DNA from: Candidatus Nanoarchaeia archaeon | GTDB lineage: Archaea; Nanobdellota; Nanobdellia; Woesearchaeales; UBA10216 | NCBI GenBank assembly: GCA_028279045.1 | Contig: JANQSZ010000009.1 | Span: 1 to 43,858, forward strand | Direction of reading: 5' to 3' | Length of the DNA: 43,858 nt | Shown here: one piece after another, positions 19,170 to 27,248 of the stretch | Layout of the letters: the number at the start of each line of letters is the position of its first letter | Position numbering within the stretch: the first letter of the stretch is position 1 | Notes under the pieces: model-generated | What the model was told of the DNA's origin: nothing | Databases searched by the model: none | What the model saw: only the letters and a program-made list of their open reading frames with translations | Position numbers and translations under genes: made by a program

Positions 19170-19838
19170 TTGGGTGACATTTTTGTAACAACCGGCGGTG
19201 CATTGATTGATCCACTCGTCGTCTTATGGAATAGCATAGTACTTGTTGTTCCAGGTGTGCTAAAAGCACTATTGATTCTTATTGTGGGATATATTGTTGG
19301 TTGGGCTTTCGGCCTATTGACACACAAGTTCATTGACAGCTTGAAAGTCGATAAGCAGCTCAAGAAAGCAGGATACGCCCATTCGATTGGTTTTTTGAGT
19401 GTTGCTTCACTTCTCGGAGGCATCGTGAAATGGTATATTGTTTCACTCTTCCTTGCAGAAGCAGCTGATGAATTAACAATTTCAACGCTTGCTCGACTAC
19501 TACAAGACTTAGCAATGTGGGTTCCAAGCTTACTCGCAGCAATCATCATTATGCTTGGCGGCCTTGTACTTGCTGACTTTGCAGCTGATCGCTTGCTTCA
19601 CGCAAAGCGTCGCGGTGTAAAGCTTGTAAGTTCACTTGTACGTTGGTTCATCATTGTGTTCGTTGGCTTAATCGCTCTCGAAAACATTGGTATCCGCGTC
19701 GACTTGGCAACAAATGCAGTACTGCTCCTTGTCGCTGGAATCGCAGCCGGATTAGCGATTGCAATCGGACTTGGTTTCGGTCACGCACTAAAACCAGAAG
19801 CAGCATCAATTGTCAAGAAAGCAAAGAAGCGCCTTTAG
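19170..19838 (+). CDS. MscS-like / TM_helix-repeat membrane protein
   Basis: VPGVLKALLILIVGYIVGWAFGLLTHKFIDSLKVDKQLKKAG...LVLLLVAGIAAGLAIAIGLGFGHALKPEAA. TTG start preceded by GGGGTGATCC (SD-like); tracked GTG start is 19161. Confidence 0.8.
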   Translation: MGDIFVTTGGALIDPLVVLWNSIVLVVPGVLKALLILIVGYIVGWAFGLLTHKFIDSLKVDKQLKKAGYAHSIGFLSVASLLGGIVKWYIVSLFLAEAADELTISTLARLLQDLAMWVPSLLAAIIIMLGGLVLADFAADRLLHAKRRGVKLVSSLVRWFIIVFVGLIALENIGIRVDLATNAVLLLVAGIAAGLAIAIGLGFGHALKPEAASIVKKAKKRL

Positions 19839-19857
19839 CGCTTTCTTTTTTTTATTT
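19830..19857 (+). terminator. hairpin + T-tract terminator-like element
   Basis: AAGCGCcttta GCGCTTtctttttttt overlapping the stop of the MscS-like gene. Confidence 0.6.
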
Positions 19858-20789
19858 TATGTTCTTTGATTCTCGTATTGTAACGTCAAATTAGGCATCC
19901 AATTTCTTTCAGGAAAATTACTTTCACATTCAAAATACCAATCGTCTACAGTTCGTTGCAATGCACTATGACCGACCATGACTAATTGTCTGTTCTGCAA
20001 GTGTGTAGGAATGCCTAGCAGTTCTCCGTCTTTTGTTGTGACGACGACAGGGCTACTGCGACTTGGTTCTCGTGGCATGAAAAGATCGTAAAACGCCCCT
20101 GTTTGGTGCAAGTTGATTGCATCAACTTTTGCTTTGGCCCGTATGATATCAATAGAACTGCCTTGCTTGAACCCATTTCTAGTCATGTAATGCACATACA
20201 CTTCTTCACCAACATCAGGGTCTCGTTCAACAAATGATGCTCCTGGTGCAGGTCCATCAGAATTTTTCCCAGTGACGAAGTAAAGGTCTGCAAAACGATC
20301 AACTCTTTCTCCACGTTTCTTTCGATTCCCGGGGAAATGTGTTGAGCCAAGTTCTCCATTAGCTGATTGTACAACCTGGCCTGAATATTCTTCAGAAATA
20401 TTTCCTGTGTTTTGACCAATGTACACTCCTTTTCCTAGATGCACAACACCGGTCATATCAAACGCTCCGCGATTTTCAGAATACAGTACGCCAATATTCT
20501 CAACAACAGTGTCAAGATCTGTTGTGTCATAGTCAGGATCAATCGCACACATACCTGCACCTTGCCCTTGTTCTCTGCTGTCTTTGGCAGCTTTTTGCAA
20601 AGTGATGTATCCTGGTATAGTGCCGAAGTGAGTTACATCACGTGGTCCACCTTCAAAATCCCGTGCTGTCGGTGTTGTGGTTTCACGTGGCTCAGTAGTT
20701 GCTGGCTCTTCATCTCCATTACAGCCAACAATAACCGCGAGCCCTCCGGCAAGTCCGAACTCAAGAAACCGTCTTCTACTTATCATCAT
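19857..20789 (-). CDS. Tat-exported lipoprotein of unknown function, possibly trypsin-like fold
   Basis: SRRRFLEFGLAGGLAVIVGC (twin-arginine signal + lipobox Cys); C-terminal SRSSPVVVTTKDGELLGIPTHL resembles the GDSGSPVV..GxLVGI region of trypsin-like proteins. Confidence 0.72.
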   Translation of the reverse strand: MMISRRRFLEFGLAGGLAVIVGCNGDEEPATTEPRETTTPTARDFEGGPRDVTHFGTIPGYITLQKAAKDSREQGQGAGMCAIDPDYDTTDLDTVVENIGVLYSENRGAFDMTGVVHLGKGVYIGQNTGNISEEYSGQVVQSANGELGSTHFPGNRKKRGERVDRFADLYFVTGKNSDGPAPGASFVERDPDVGEEVYVHYMTRNGFKQGSSIDIIRAKAKVDAINLHQTGAFYDLFMPREPSRSSPVVVTTKDGELLGIPTHLQNRQLVMVGHSALQRTVDDWYFECESNFPERNWMPNLTLQYENQRT

Positions 20790-20829
20790 GCAACACCAAA
20801 AGAAAGGAGATCAAACTACTGTTAAAAAC

Positions 20830-20904
20830 TTAACTCCATGCGCTAGCGATCGAAACCGCCAAGAATAACAGCGCAACACCCAATAATGTAATTCTCTGTA
20901 TCAT
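20830..20904 (-). CDS. possible 24-aa hydrophobic microprotein (MIQRITLLGVALLFLAVSIASAWS)
   Basis: Complete ATG-stop frame with TATA-like CTTATAAAGG at about 20938-20947 upstream; not in the ORF track (too short). Confidence 0.3.
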   Translation of the reverse strand: MIQRITLLGVALLFLAVSIASAWS

Positions 20905-21002
20905 TGCAACCCCAACTAGTGTTCAGAACACCTAGACCCTTTATAAGGCTTTCGGTTTTTTGAACCATAAAGTATTTAAAAAGAGCTCCCCGATAAACGT
21001 GT

Positions 21003-21707
21003 ATGAAATTAGTTCTCAAAAAGAGGCCAAAAAATCCTATCTTGATAGAGGGATTTCCAGGGTTTGGTATGGTAGGCGCCATAGCATCAGAATATTTGAT
21101 CCAAAACCTCAATACAGAGCAAATCGGCTCTATCCAGGTTGAGGAAGCACCAGCAATGGTTGCTGTCCACGACGCAAAACTTATCGATCCATTCTCAATT
21201 CATTACGACAAGAAGAACAATCTTGTTATCGTGCATGCTGTTACGATGGCGCAAGGTGTTGAATGGAAACTCGGCGACGTAATCATGGACGTTGTCAAAC
21301 AACTCGGTGTCAAAGAAATTGTTTCCCTCGAAGGCCTAGGCACAAATGCAGAGTCTTCAGAAGTGTTCTATTATTCAACATCTCCAGCAAGCAGGAAGCA
21401 ATTAGACAAGCTAAAATACAAACCTCTCGATGAAGGAATCATCCTCGGCTTAACCGCTTCATTACTAATCAAACATCAATCAACACCAGTTACATGCATT
21501 TTTGCAGAAACACATTCACAGATGCCAGACTCCCGTGCAGCAGCAAAGCTCGTCGAGGCTGTCGATTCGTACCTCGGATTAAAAGTAGATACAAAACCGC
21601 TTCTCGTCATGGCTGACGTCTTCGAAAAGAAGCTCAAAACCATCATGCAACAGACCCAAATCGCTTCAGATCAGCGTGATAGGAAACAGATGGACTACGT
21701 GGGTTAG
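21003..21707 (+). CDS. PAC2-family (proteasome assembly chaperone-like) protein
   Basis: PILIEGFPGFGMVGAIASEYLIQNL...GVKEIVSLEGLGT...GIILGLTASLLI...CIFAETHSQMPDSRAAAKLVEAVDSYLGLKVD. Confidence 0.92.
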   Translation: MKLVLKKRPKNPILIEGFPGFGMVGAIASEYLIQNLNTEQIGSIQVEEAPAMVAVHDAKLIDPFSIHYDKKNNLVIVHAVTMAQGVEWKLGDVIMDVVKQLGVKEIVSLEGLGTNAESSEVFYYSTSPASRKQLDKLKYKPLDEGIILGLTASLLIKHQSTPVTCIFAETHSQMPDSRAAAKLVEAVDSYLGLKVDTKPLLVMADVFEKKLKTIMQQTQIASDQRDRKQMDYVG

Positions 21708-23941
21708 CGGGCAACCTGCGCAACGTTATCTATAATTTCTAGCTGCGTTCTCTCATCAAGATAATTCAGCAAGTTTCCAACTGCTGCGAGAGGATCATCT
21801 AGTGCTTCAGCAGGCACAGTTAAGATAGGGTATCCTTCAGAGTCAAATGTTTTTGAATAATCGCTCCCTATAGAAACGTCGAATCCGGTAAGATCTTCAA
21901 TTTGCCGTCGTTGGGATTCATTATGTTGAGGCATTGGAAAGTCCGCTAAATAAACATCCTCACCAGATACGCCACGTAAAACTCGTCTTCCGCCGAGAAA
22001 TGCTGCCAATCCAGCCGCGCCTAGTCCAGCGGCCAATATGTAATCCATCGGCGTTCCCGGTTTCAGGTAATCTTCTGGATTAGTTGAAATGTAATCTCTT
22101 GGATCCATCGAAAACTGAATACCTCCCTCTCTAGTAACTTGCCTGGCAGAACTTATAGGTTCACCACGCCAATTACCAAGGTCATACTTTGCAGTTACCC
22201 GTTCTCCGTTTAGCTCGTATGGTCCTCTTTGGTCTACATTAGTTTCATCTAATACATTTCTAAACTCATCATCCAATCTTGGGGGTGTAAAATCAGCAAT
22301 TTGCCATTCTCCATCTTTTTGTATTTCGAGCCATGCATGGCCTCCGCCGTTTACCGTTCCAACTGCATAACGTACATTTGTGACACCTAGCTCTTCAAGA
22401 ATAAGAGCAGCATAGGTATTGCCAACAGAACAATAAGCCAATCTTTCTGCATCCATCGCTTCTGCCAAGCCATCATACTCTGTACTCATTTCTGGCGGTA
22501 TTGAACCGTATTCAAAAGTTCCCATGTGAGCTGCAACAGCTTGTATAATATCGTGCTGAGGCTGACCTCGCAAATGTTCAAGTTCTTTAGGAAGTTCAAA
22601 CTCCACAGAACTCTGTAATCGTTCTTCTGGCGCTTTGTCCGTCCACAGCCACAAGTCCTTTCCATGAACAAAGTTAGACGTATCCATGCGAACATAGCCA
22701 GGTATACCAACTGGTTGGCTAGCCACTAGACCTGCAAGTCCTTGGGTTGGCATATATCCGCCTCCACTAGAAATTCCGCCATATGATGGTGCAAAGCCAG
22801 TGTCAATTGTTTCAATCACCGCGCTATCGTCAAGAGGAAATTGCATTGATCCTGCACGGATTTCATTTGTTGATTCATCCACACTTGAGGTTACAGCGTT
22901 GTTAGCACCGGCTACAACGCCTCCCATCAAAACTGCTGCCAAACCAGCACCTACTGCCCATCTTGGAATTCGTGATCTTTTCTTTTCTTCCACATACGCA
23001 GGAGCTTTTTGTCCAGTGAGTCGTTCATAGAGAACTCTATCGTTTTTTGAAAGGTCTGCAGATGAATGTGCAATCTGATCTAAACTGAGCAATCCCTGGT
23101 TGCTTTGAAATTGTATTTGTTCTTTAATTATTTGTGCAATTTCTTCATTGTCTCCAAAGGAATCTTGCACAGATCGTAAAAGTGTCTGGTATGATCGAGG
23201 TGGAAGAGCTTTTGCTTCATCAGAATCTATGTATGCCTTAACAACATCAGGCACAACACTTTGCCATTCTTCAAATTGTTCTTTTCCCTTACCATCAACA
23301 ATTACTCTGGATTTGGTGAGTGTAGTTGGCAGATCATGTTCGTGCAATGCAATATCAACACCGCTAATGAATGGGAGTGTGGCTACAAATCGTCCTTGTT
23401 CGTATACCTTAATAGCTCCGCTAGATTGCGCATTGTATGCAATATCTCCTCGGAAATCTCCTTGTTCAAAAGTAAAATTATCAGTGCTCAAGTCCTCACC
23501 ATTTAACTGCACGTTCAAGTCAGAGCCAGAATACAGTTCTCGCAATCTGTCTGTTTCACCTTCAATTTGTTCTCGGTGGATGACCATTTGAGTTCCGTCA
23601 ACGAATTCTTTAGATGTTCCGACAGAAATGTTTCTATCAGCATCAACATGGATAGTTCGGTTTCCCGAGGCAATATCAATTTCAGCATAGTTGTCTGTAG
23701 GGGGCATGAGTACCATGACTGCATTCAGTCCCTGCTGTGCAGCATCATCAAAAAGAAGATCATCAAGACTCTTAGAGTGCGTAACTGTAAGGCTATCATC
23801 TTCCGTGACAATGTCCACACTAGCTCCAGGTTCATAGGCCTCACTAACAACATTGTGAACGTAATCAGTAGGATCAGTGTATCGACTACTTAACTTTCGA
23901 ACAAGATCTGGAAATGAGATATCAAAAGCGTCTCGTTTCAT
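21704..23941 (-). CDS. degenerate GHKL (Hsp90-like) domain + TM + transglutaminase-like domain + TM protein
   Basis: N-terminus DYVHNVVSEAYEPGASVDIVTEDDSLTVTHSKSLDD aligns with the GHKL N-box region of the neighbour but lacks catalytic residues; TM RWAVGAGLAAVLMGGVVAGANNAV; TGase-like YCSVGNTYAALILEELGV / GGGHAWLEIQKDGEWQIADFTPP (C-H-D); TM YILAAGLGAAGLAAFLGG. Confidence 0.75.
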   Translation of the reverse strand: MKRDAFDISFPDLVRKLSSRYTDPTDYVHNVVSEAYEPGASVDIVTEDDSLTVTHSKSLDDLLFDDAAQQGLNAVMVLMPPTDNYAEIDIASGNRTIHVDADRNISVGTSKEFVDGTQMVIHREQIEGETDRLRELYSGSDLNVQLNGEDLSTDNFTFEQGDFRGDIAYNAQSSGAIKVYEQGRFVATLPFISGVDIALHEHDLPTTLTKSRVIVDGKGKEQFEEWQSVVPDVVKAYIDSDEAKALPPRSYQTLLRSVQDSFGDNEEIAQIIKEQIQFQSNQGLLSLDQIAHSSADLSKNDRVLYERLTGQKAPAYVEEKKRSRIPRWAVGAGLAAVLMGGVVAGANNAVTSSVDESTNEIRAGSMQFPLDDSAVIETIDTGFAPSYGGISSGGGYMPTQGLAGLVASQPVGIPGYVRMDTSNFVHGKDLWLWTDKAPEERLQSSVEFELPKELEHLRGQPQHDIIQAVAAHMGTFEYGSIPPEMSTEYDGLAEAMDAERLAYCSVGNTYAALILEELGVTNVRYAVGTVNGGGHAWLEIQKDGEWQIADFTPPRLDDEFRNVLDETNVDQRGPYELNGERVTAKYDLGNWRGEPISSARQVTREGGIQFSMDPRDYISTNPEDYLKPGTPMDYILAAGLGAAGLAAFLGGRRVLRGVSGEDVYLADFPMPQHNESQRRQIEDLTGFDVSIGSDYSKTFDSEGYPILTVPAEALDDPLAAVGNLLNYLDERTQLEIIDNVAQVAR

Positions 23942-26019
23942 GCTGCAGCCTCCAATATTTCTCGTGCAGTGTCAAGGTCTTCAAGTTCTCTCGCTGCGTA
24001 ACTAGCCACAACTGCCCAAGGAGCAAATTCAACAGTTGGATTGAGTGCAATCTGATCAGGCTTAACGACAAAATGTGGGTCTGTTTCACGTAATTGATCC
24101 GCGTAAAAAACTTCTATGCCATCTATGCCATATTGAGCCAGAATTGAAGAAACTTCTCCAACAGTTTCCCACTGAGCATCTGTGAGATTTCCTGCATATT
24201 CTGAATAATTGGTTGGTATTACATCAGCTACTGCCGAAACTGCAGAACCAATGTGCGAAGGTACGCCATAAACGCCTCCGTCTTCGCTATGATGATCAAC
24301 AATTCCCTCAACAAAGGAATCTTTTGCATTCTGAATTCGTGTTCTTGCATATCCTTCAATTGCACCTTCAGCTGCCGTTACAAGGCCTACTCCTACAACT
24401 CCTCCAAATTCTGCTGCGCCAGCAGCAGCAAGAGGCTCACTACCGGAGGCAGCTCCTGCAATCATGGTCACAGGGCCTGCTGCAAGAGCACCCAATGCGG
24501 TAATAGGTATTGCATATTCTTGTACCTTGTAATCATCCCAGTCATCGTCCTTGAATTTTCCTACAATTGAGGAAACTCCTCGACTGTATAGTTTTGCAAT
24601 CCCAGCCATTGCTCGTGGAAATAGAGATTTTTCAAAATTTGATTCAAATGCATTTCTTTCATCTCTTTGACTTCGTAAAAAATCTGCAAAGTGATCGGCA
24701 ATCCATTGCTCGTTTGGCGTTCCATCTGGATTAAGCAATGTACTGTTAATAAATCGATTATAATCTGACAGCCGTGTCGACAAGTTTAATCGACTCAAAT
24801 CTGTTTCTCCGCCGTGGCCAAGTTTCTTGGCTTCTTCTAGTGTGTATGCAATAACGTATTGCAATACTGGATCGTCAATGATAGTGTCTCGAGACCAAAC
24901 AGGGTCAAGTTCGTCAGAGTTCACAACACCTTCCAATCCAGGAACATCTATTGATGCAAGTCGAATTTCGTGGTTCAGGATATGTAATTTACCTGTTTCT
25001 GAACGACGTATGTGTCCTTGTATGCGATCAGTATCAATGATTCGTGCACCATTCTCTTCGGTAAGAAGAGGTTGATTGATCTTTGAAGTTCCGTTCTCTG
25101 TGTGTAAATAAATCGGTGTAGTAGAGTTGTATGTGCAATCTTCCTTAATTATGTCAACAAATCTATCAAAATTGATATCTGTGTCTTCAGGAAATTGAAT
25201 TTCTACTGACGTTCCATATTCTGTTCTGTTCGTCGGCTCAATATCATCGCGCTGCAAGTTGTTGTCAACAACAACTAAGCCTCCGCCGCCTTCAATTGCT
25301 TTAGTGTCGACGGTGACAGTTTCATGTCCAGCACCAAACGCGCTAACAGCGCCCATTCCGAATTTACCTGCAGCATGTTCTAAGTATTCATTCAGTGATT
25401 TGAAAAGATTAAAGTAAACACCGTCCAATGTTTCGGCAGTCATTCCTGTTCCAGTGTCTTCGACACGGAAGATTCGTGCTTCTTTGTCGACGGTGATATC
25501 AATTTGTGCATTTGGAATTGTTGCTGTTGCTGCAGCTGCATTCTGATACAATTCTCTAGCAAGATGTTCAGGAAATTCGAACTGTCCTGTCAGAACAGAC
25601 GAAATAAATTCGCGAAGTTGTGCAGGATTCTGTTCAGCCTGCTGGTATTGAGTTGAAATGGATTGCATGCGAGTTTGCTGTTCTTCTCGACGGGCCATAG
25701 TTTCTTCAACTAATTGTTCTAGCTCGGTTAAATCAACAGCACTCTCTACAGCACTTCGTTCCTTGTACAATGTTCCCATTGCATGGGCGACTTCTTCCGG
25801 CGCAAAGTACGCTGCTTTCCAATATTTATCGTTAGGATTAAAAACTTCGGGTGCATGCACGATGAGTCGCTCATCTGGTGAAAATCTGTTTCGCGCAGAA
25901 TTAGCTGCCTCTAAGTCGGAAAGAACGCTAAGCTCAGGGTGGTAAACAAGGGTGTGTATTGGTTTACCTCGTAGCTGAACACCTGCCCGTCCTGCTAATC
26001 TACCGAGTGCATTAAGCAT
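23938..26019 (-). CDS. Hsp90-like GHKL-type ATPase with C-terminal hydrophobic/membrane segments
   Basis: FPEHLARELYQNAAAATATIP (N-box), FRVEDTGTGMTAE (DxGxG), GKFGMGAVSAFGAG (G2), S5-like GTSVEIQFPEDTDINFDRFVDIIKEDC; hydrophobic IPITALGALAAGPVTMIAGAASG. Met start MLNALGRLAG with SD AAGGAGG upstream. Confidence 0.82.
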   Translation of the reverse strand: MLNALGRLAGRAGVQLRGKPIHTLVYHPELSVLSDLEAANSARNRFSPDERLIVHAPEVFNPNDKYWKAAYFAPEEVAHAMGTLYKERSAVESAVDLTELEQLVEETMARREEQQTRMQSISTQYQQAEQNPAQLREFISSVLTGQFEFPEHLARELYQNAAAATATIPNAQIDITVDKEARIFRVEDTGTGMTAETLDGVYFNLFKSLNEYLEHAAGKFGMGAVSAFGAGHETVTVDTKAIEGGGGLVVVDNNLQRDDIEPTNRTEYGTSVEIQFPEDTDINFDRFVDIIKEDCTYNSTTPIYLHTENGTSKINQPLLTEENGARIIDTDRIQGHIRRSETGKLHILNHEIRLASIDVPGLEGVVNSDELDPVWSRDTIIDDPVLQYVIAYTLEEAKKLGHGGETDLSRLNLSTRLSDYNRFINSTLLNPDGTPNEQWIADHFADFLRSQRDERNAFESNFEKSLFPRAMAGIAKLYSRGVSSIVGKFKDDDWDDYKVQEYAIPITALGALAAGPVTMIAGAASGSEPLAAAGAAEFGGVVGVGLVTAAEGAIEGYARTRIQNAKDSFVEGIVDHHSEDGGVYGVPSHIGSAVSAVADVIPTNYSEYAGNLTDAQWETVGEVSSILAQYGIDGIEVFYADQLRETDPHFVVKPDQIALNPTVEFAPWAVVASYAARELEDLDTAREILEAAA

Positions 26020-26155
26020 TTGTATCCTCCTTGAGAAGTTCGTTAGATGCATACTCTATAAAATGACTTACATTGCGATACCGTCCTTGCTCTACTCTGC
26101 TAAGTATTGCAGCAGCAGTATCTTCGTCGACGGTAATGGATAGTTTGCGTTTCAT
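26012..26155 (-). CDS. ribbon-helix-helix (MetJ/Arc/CopG-like) DNA-binding protein, 47 aa
   Basis: Read directly: MKRKLSITVDEDTAAAILSRVEQGRYRNVSHFIEYASNELLKEDTNA; typical RHH layout (beta strand KLSITVDE, helix, G-x-Y-x-N-x-SHFIE, helix). Its stop overlaps the start region of the GHKL gene. Confidence 0.82.
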   Translation of the reverse strand: MKRKLSITVDEDTAAAILSRVEQGRYRNVSHFIEYASNELLKEDTNA

Positions 26156-26156
26156 C

Positions 26157-26176
26157 CTACCCAGCACTACCCAGTA
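26157..26176. repeat. tandem 10-bp direct repeat, candidate operator
   Basis: CTACCCAGCA CTACCCAGTA, between the TATA box and the start codon of the RHH gene. Confidence 0.6.
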
Positions 26177-26180
26177 CCAC

Positions 26181-26188
26181 TATTTAAA
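26181..26188 (-). promoter_or_regulatory. TATA box for the RHH-GHKL operon
   Basis: TTTAAATA on the minus strand about 26-30 nt upstream of ATG at 26155. Confidence 0.55.
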
Positions 26189-26575
26189 CTTTTCTATTTG
26201 TTGTCACTGTATAGTGGTATATAGTATGTAGCGTATCTATGTGTACAGTATTCACTCTCACTTTCTCACTCTCTTGGCTGGTGCCTAACGCCTTTACTTA
26301 TAAAGCAGTGAGTGTGCGCAGCATACTTGCCCAAAAACACTGTTTCACTACTGCTACAATATCGATATTCCATCGACACTTTCCTTTCCTCCACAACATG
26401 AAATAACTATCCAAAAGTATAATAAAACTATTAAGCAATAACCGCTATTTTTATTCCATACAGCATCACAATAATTAAGAATAAATTAAAACATTTATTA
26501 TCTACAACAGAATACAAACACTTATATAGTCATAAGATTAGTAACTGGTAAGTAACTACATATTAGGGGTGGAAA

Positions 26576-26791
26576 ATGACTGATTTCAAGCAAAAAACCA
26601 TTCAAAGCTTCCAACAGGCACGTTCAGATCATGAACAGCTGAAGGACAGCACAGACCAGTGGGTAAATTACCTTGAAGAGCAAAACCAGCATCTTCAATA
26701 CCGTATTGCACAGCTAGAAGCCAAAATTTCGGGCTTTGAGCTTGTGATGTCCTCAGTTTTGGATTCCAAGCCAAAGAAAAAAAGAAATTAG
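26576..26791 (+). CDS. small coiled-coil protein with basic tail (71 aa)
   Basis: MTDFKQKTIQSFQQARSDHEQLKDSTDQWVNYLEEQNQHLQYRIAQLEAKISGFELVMSSVLDSKPKKKRN; SD GGGGTGG and TATA-like ACTTATATAG at about 26519-26528. Confidence 0.8.
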   Translation: MTDFKQKTIQSFQQARSDHEQLKDSTDQWVNYLEEQNQHLQYRIAQLEAKISGFELVMSSVLDSKPKKKRN

Positions 26792-26878
26792 GCACCATAT
26801 GGTGAGATACGAAAAAGTGAGCTTTCTTCATTTTTTTATCAATTTCAGAAACATTTATATCACTGCAATTTCAAAGTA

Positions 26879-27139
26879 ATGTTTATGTTGTTACAAACCG
26901 CTTCTGACGTTAGCGCAACCGCAGCTTTTGGAGGCATTGCAATCATGATTATTTTATTTTGGTTAGTAATGATTGGAATTAGTATTGCTGCAACAATCTT
27001 TTGGGTTTGGATGCTTATCGACGCAATTCAAAGAAAGTTTCCAAACGAAAACGACAAAGTATTGTGGATACTTGTCATACTTCTCGCCGGTGGAATCGGC
27101 GCAATAATCTATTACTTCGTTGTAAAGCATCAGAAGTAA
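26879..27139 (+). CDS. PLDc_N-like small membrane protein (86 aa)
   Basis: ATIFWVWMLIDAIQRKFPNENDKVLWILVILLAGGIGAIIYYFVVKHQK. Confidence 0.83.
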   Translation: MFMLLQTASDVSATAAFGGIAIMIILFWLVMIGISIAATIFWVWMLIDAIQRKFPNENDKVLWILVILLAGGIGAIIYYFVVKHQK

Positions 27140-27248
27140 CAAGAATTATATAGCAAAACAGTTGCACTTTTTTTTGATAACGGTGTTAATACGATTGCAA
27201 CAACAGGCATCGCCTACAGTTCTGCGAGACGAACTGCGGGAGGGCGCT

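Noticed and set aside
20843-21112. 89-aa minus-strand ORF over the PAC2 gene start
   Set aside because: Overlaps the well-supported PAC2 N-terminus (FPGFGMVGA) in antisense; shadow ORF.
25658-25945. Plus-strand ORFs antisense to the GHKL ATPase (also 24213-24503, 24253-24570, 24827-25075)
   Set aside because: Low-complexity Ser/Cys/Leu/Gln-rich translations with no signals; explained as shadow ORFs of the strongly supported minus-strand coding sequence.
23938-26019. Possible zincin-like peptidase motif (APEEVAHAMG) near the N-terminus of the GHKL protein
   Set aside because: The HExxH first His is Glu and no third ligand is evident; at most a very degenerate resemblance.
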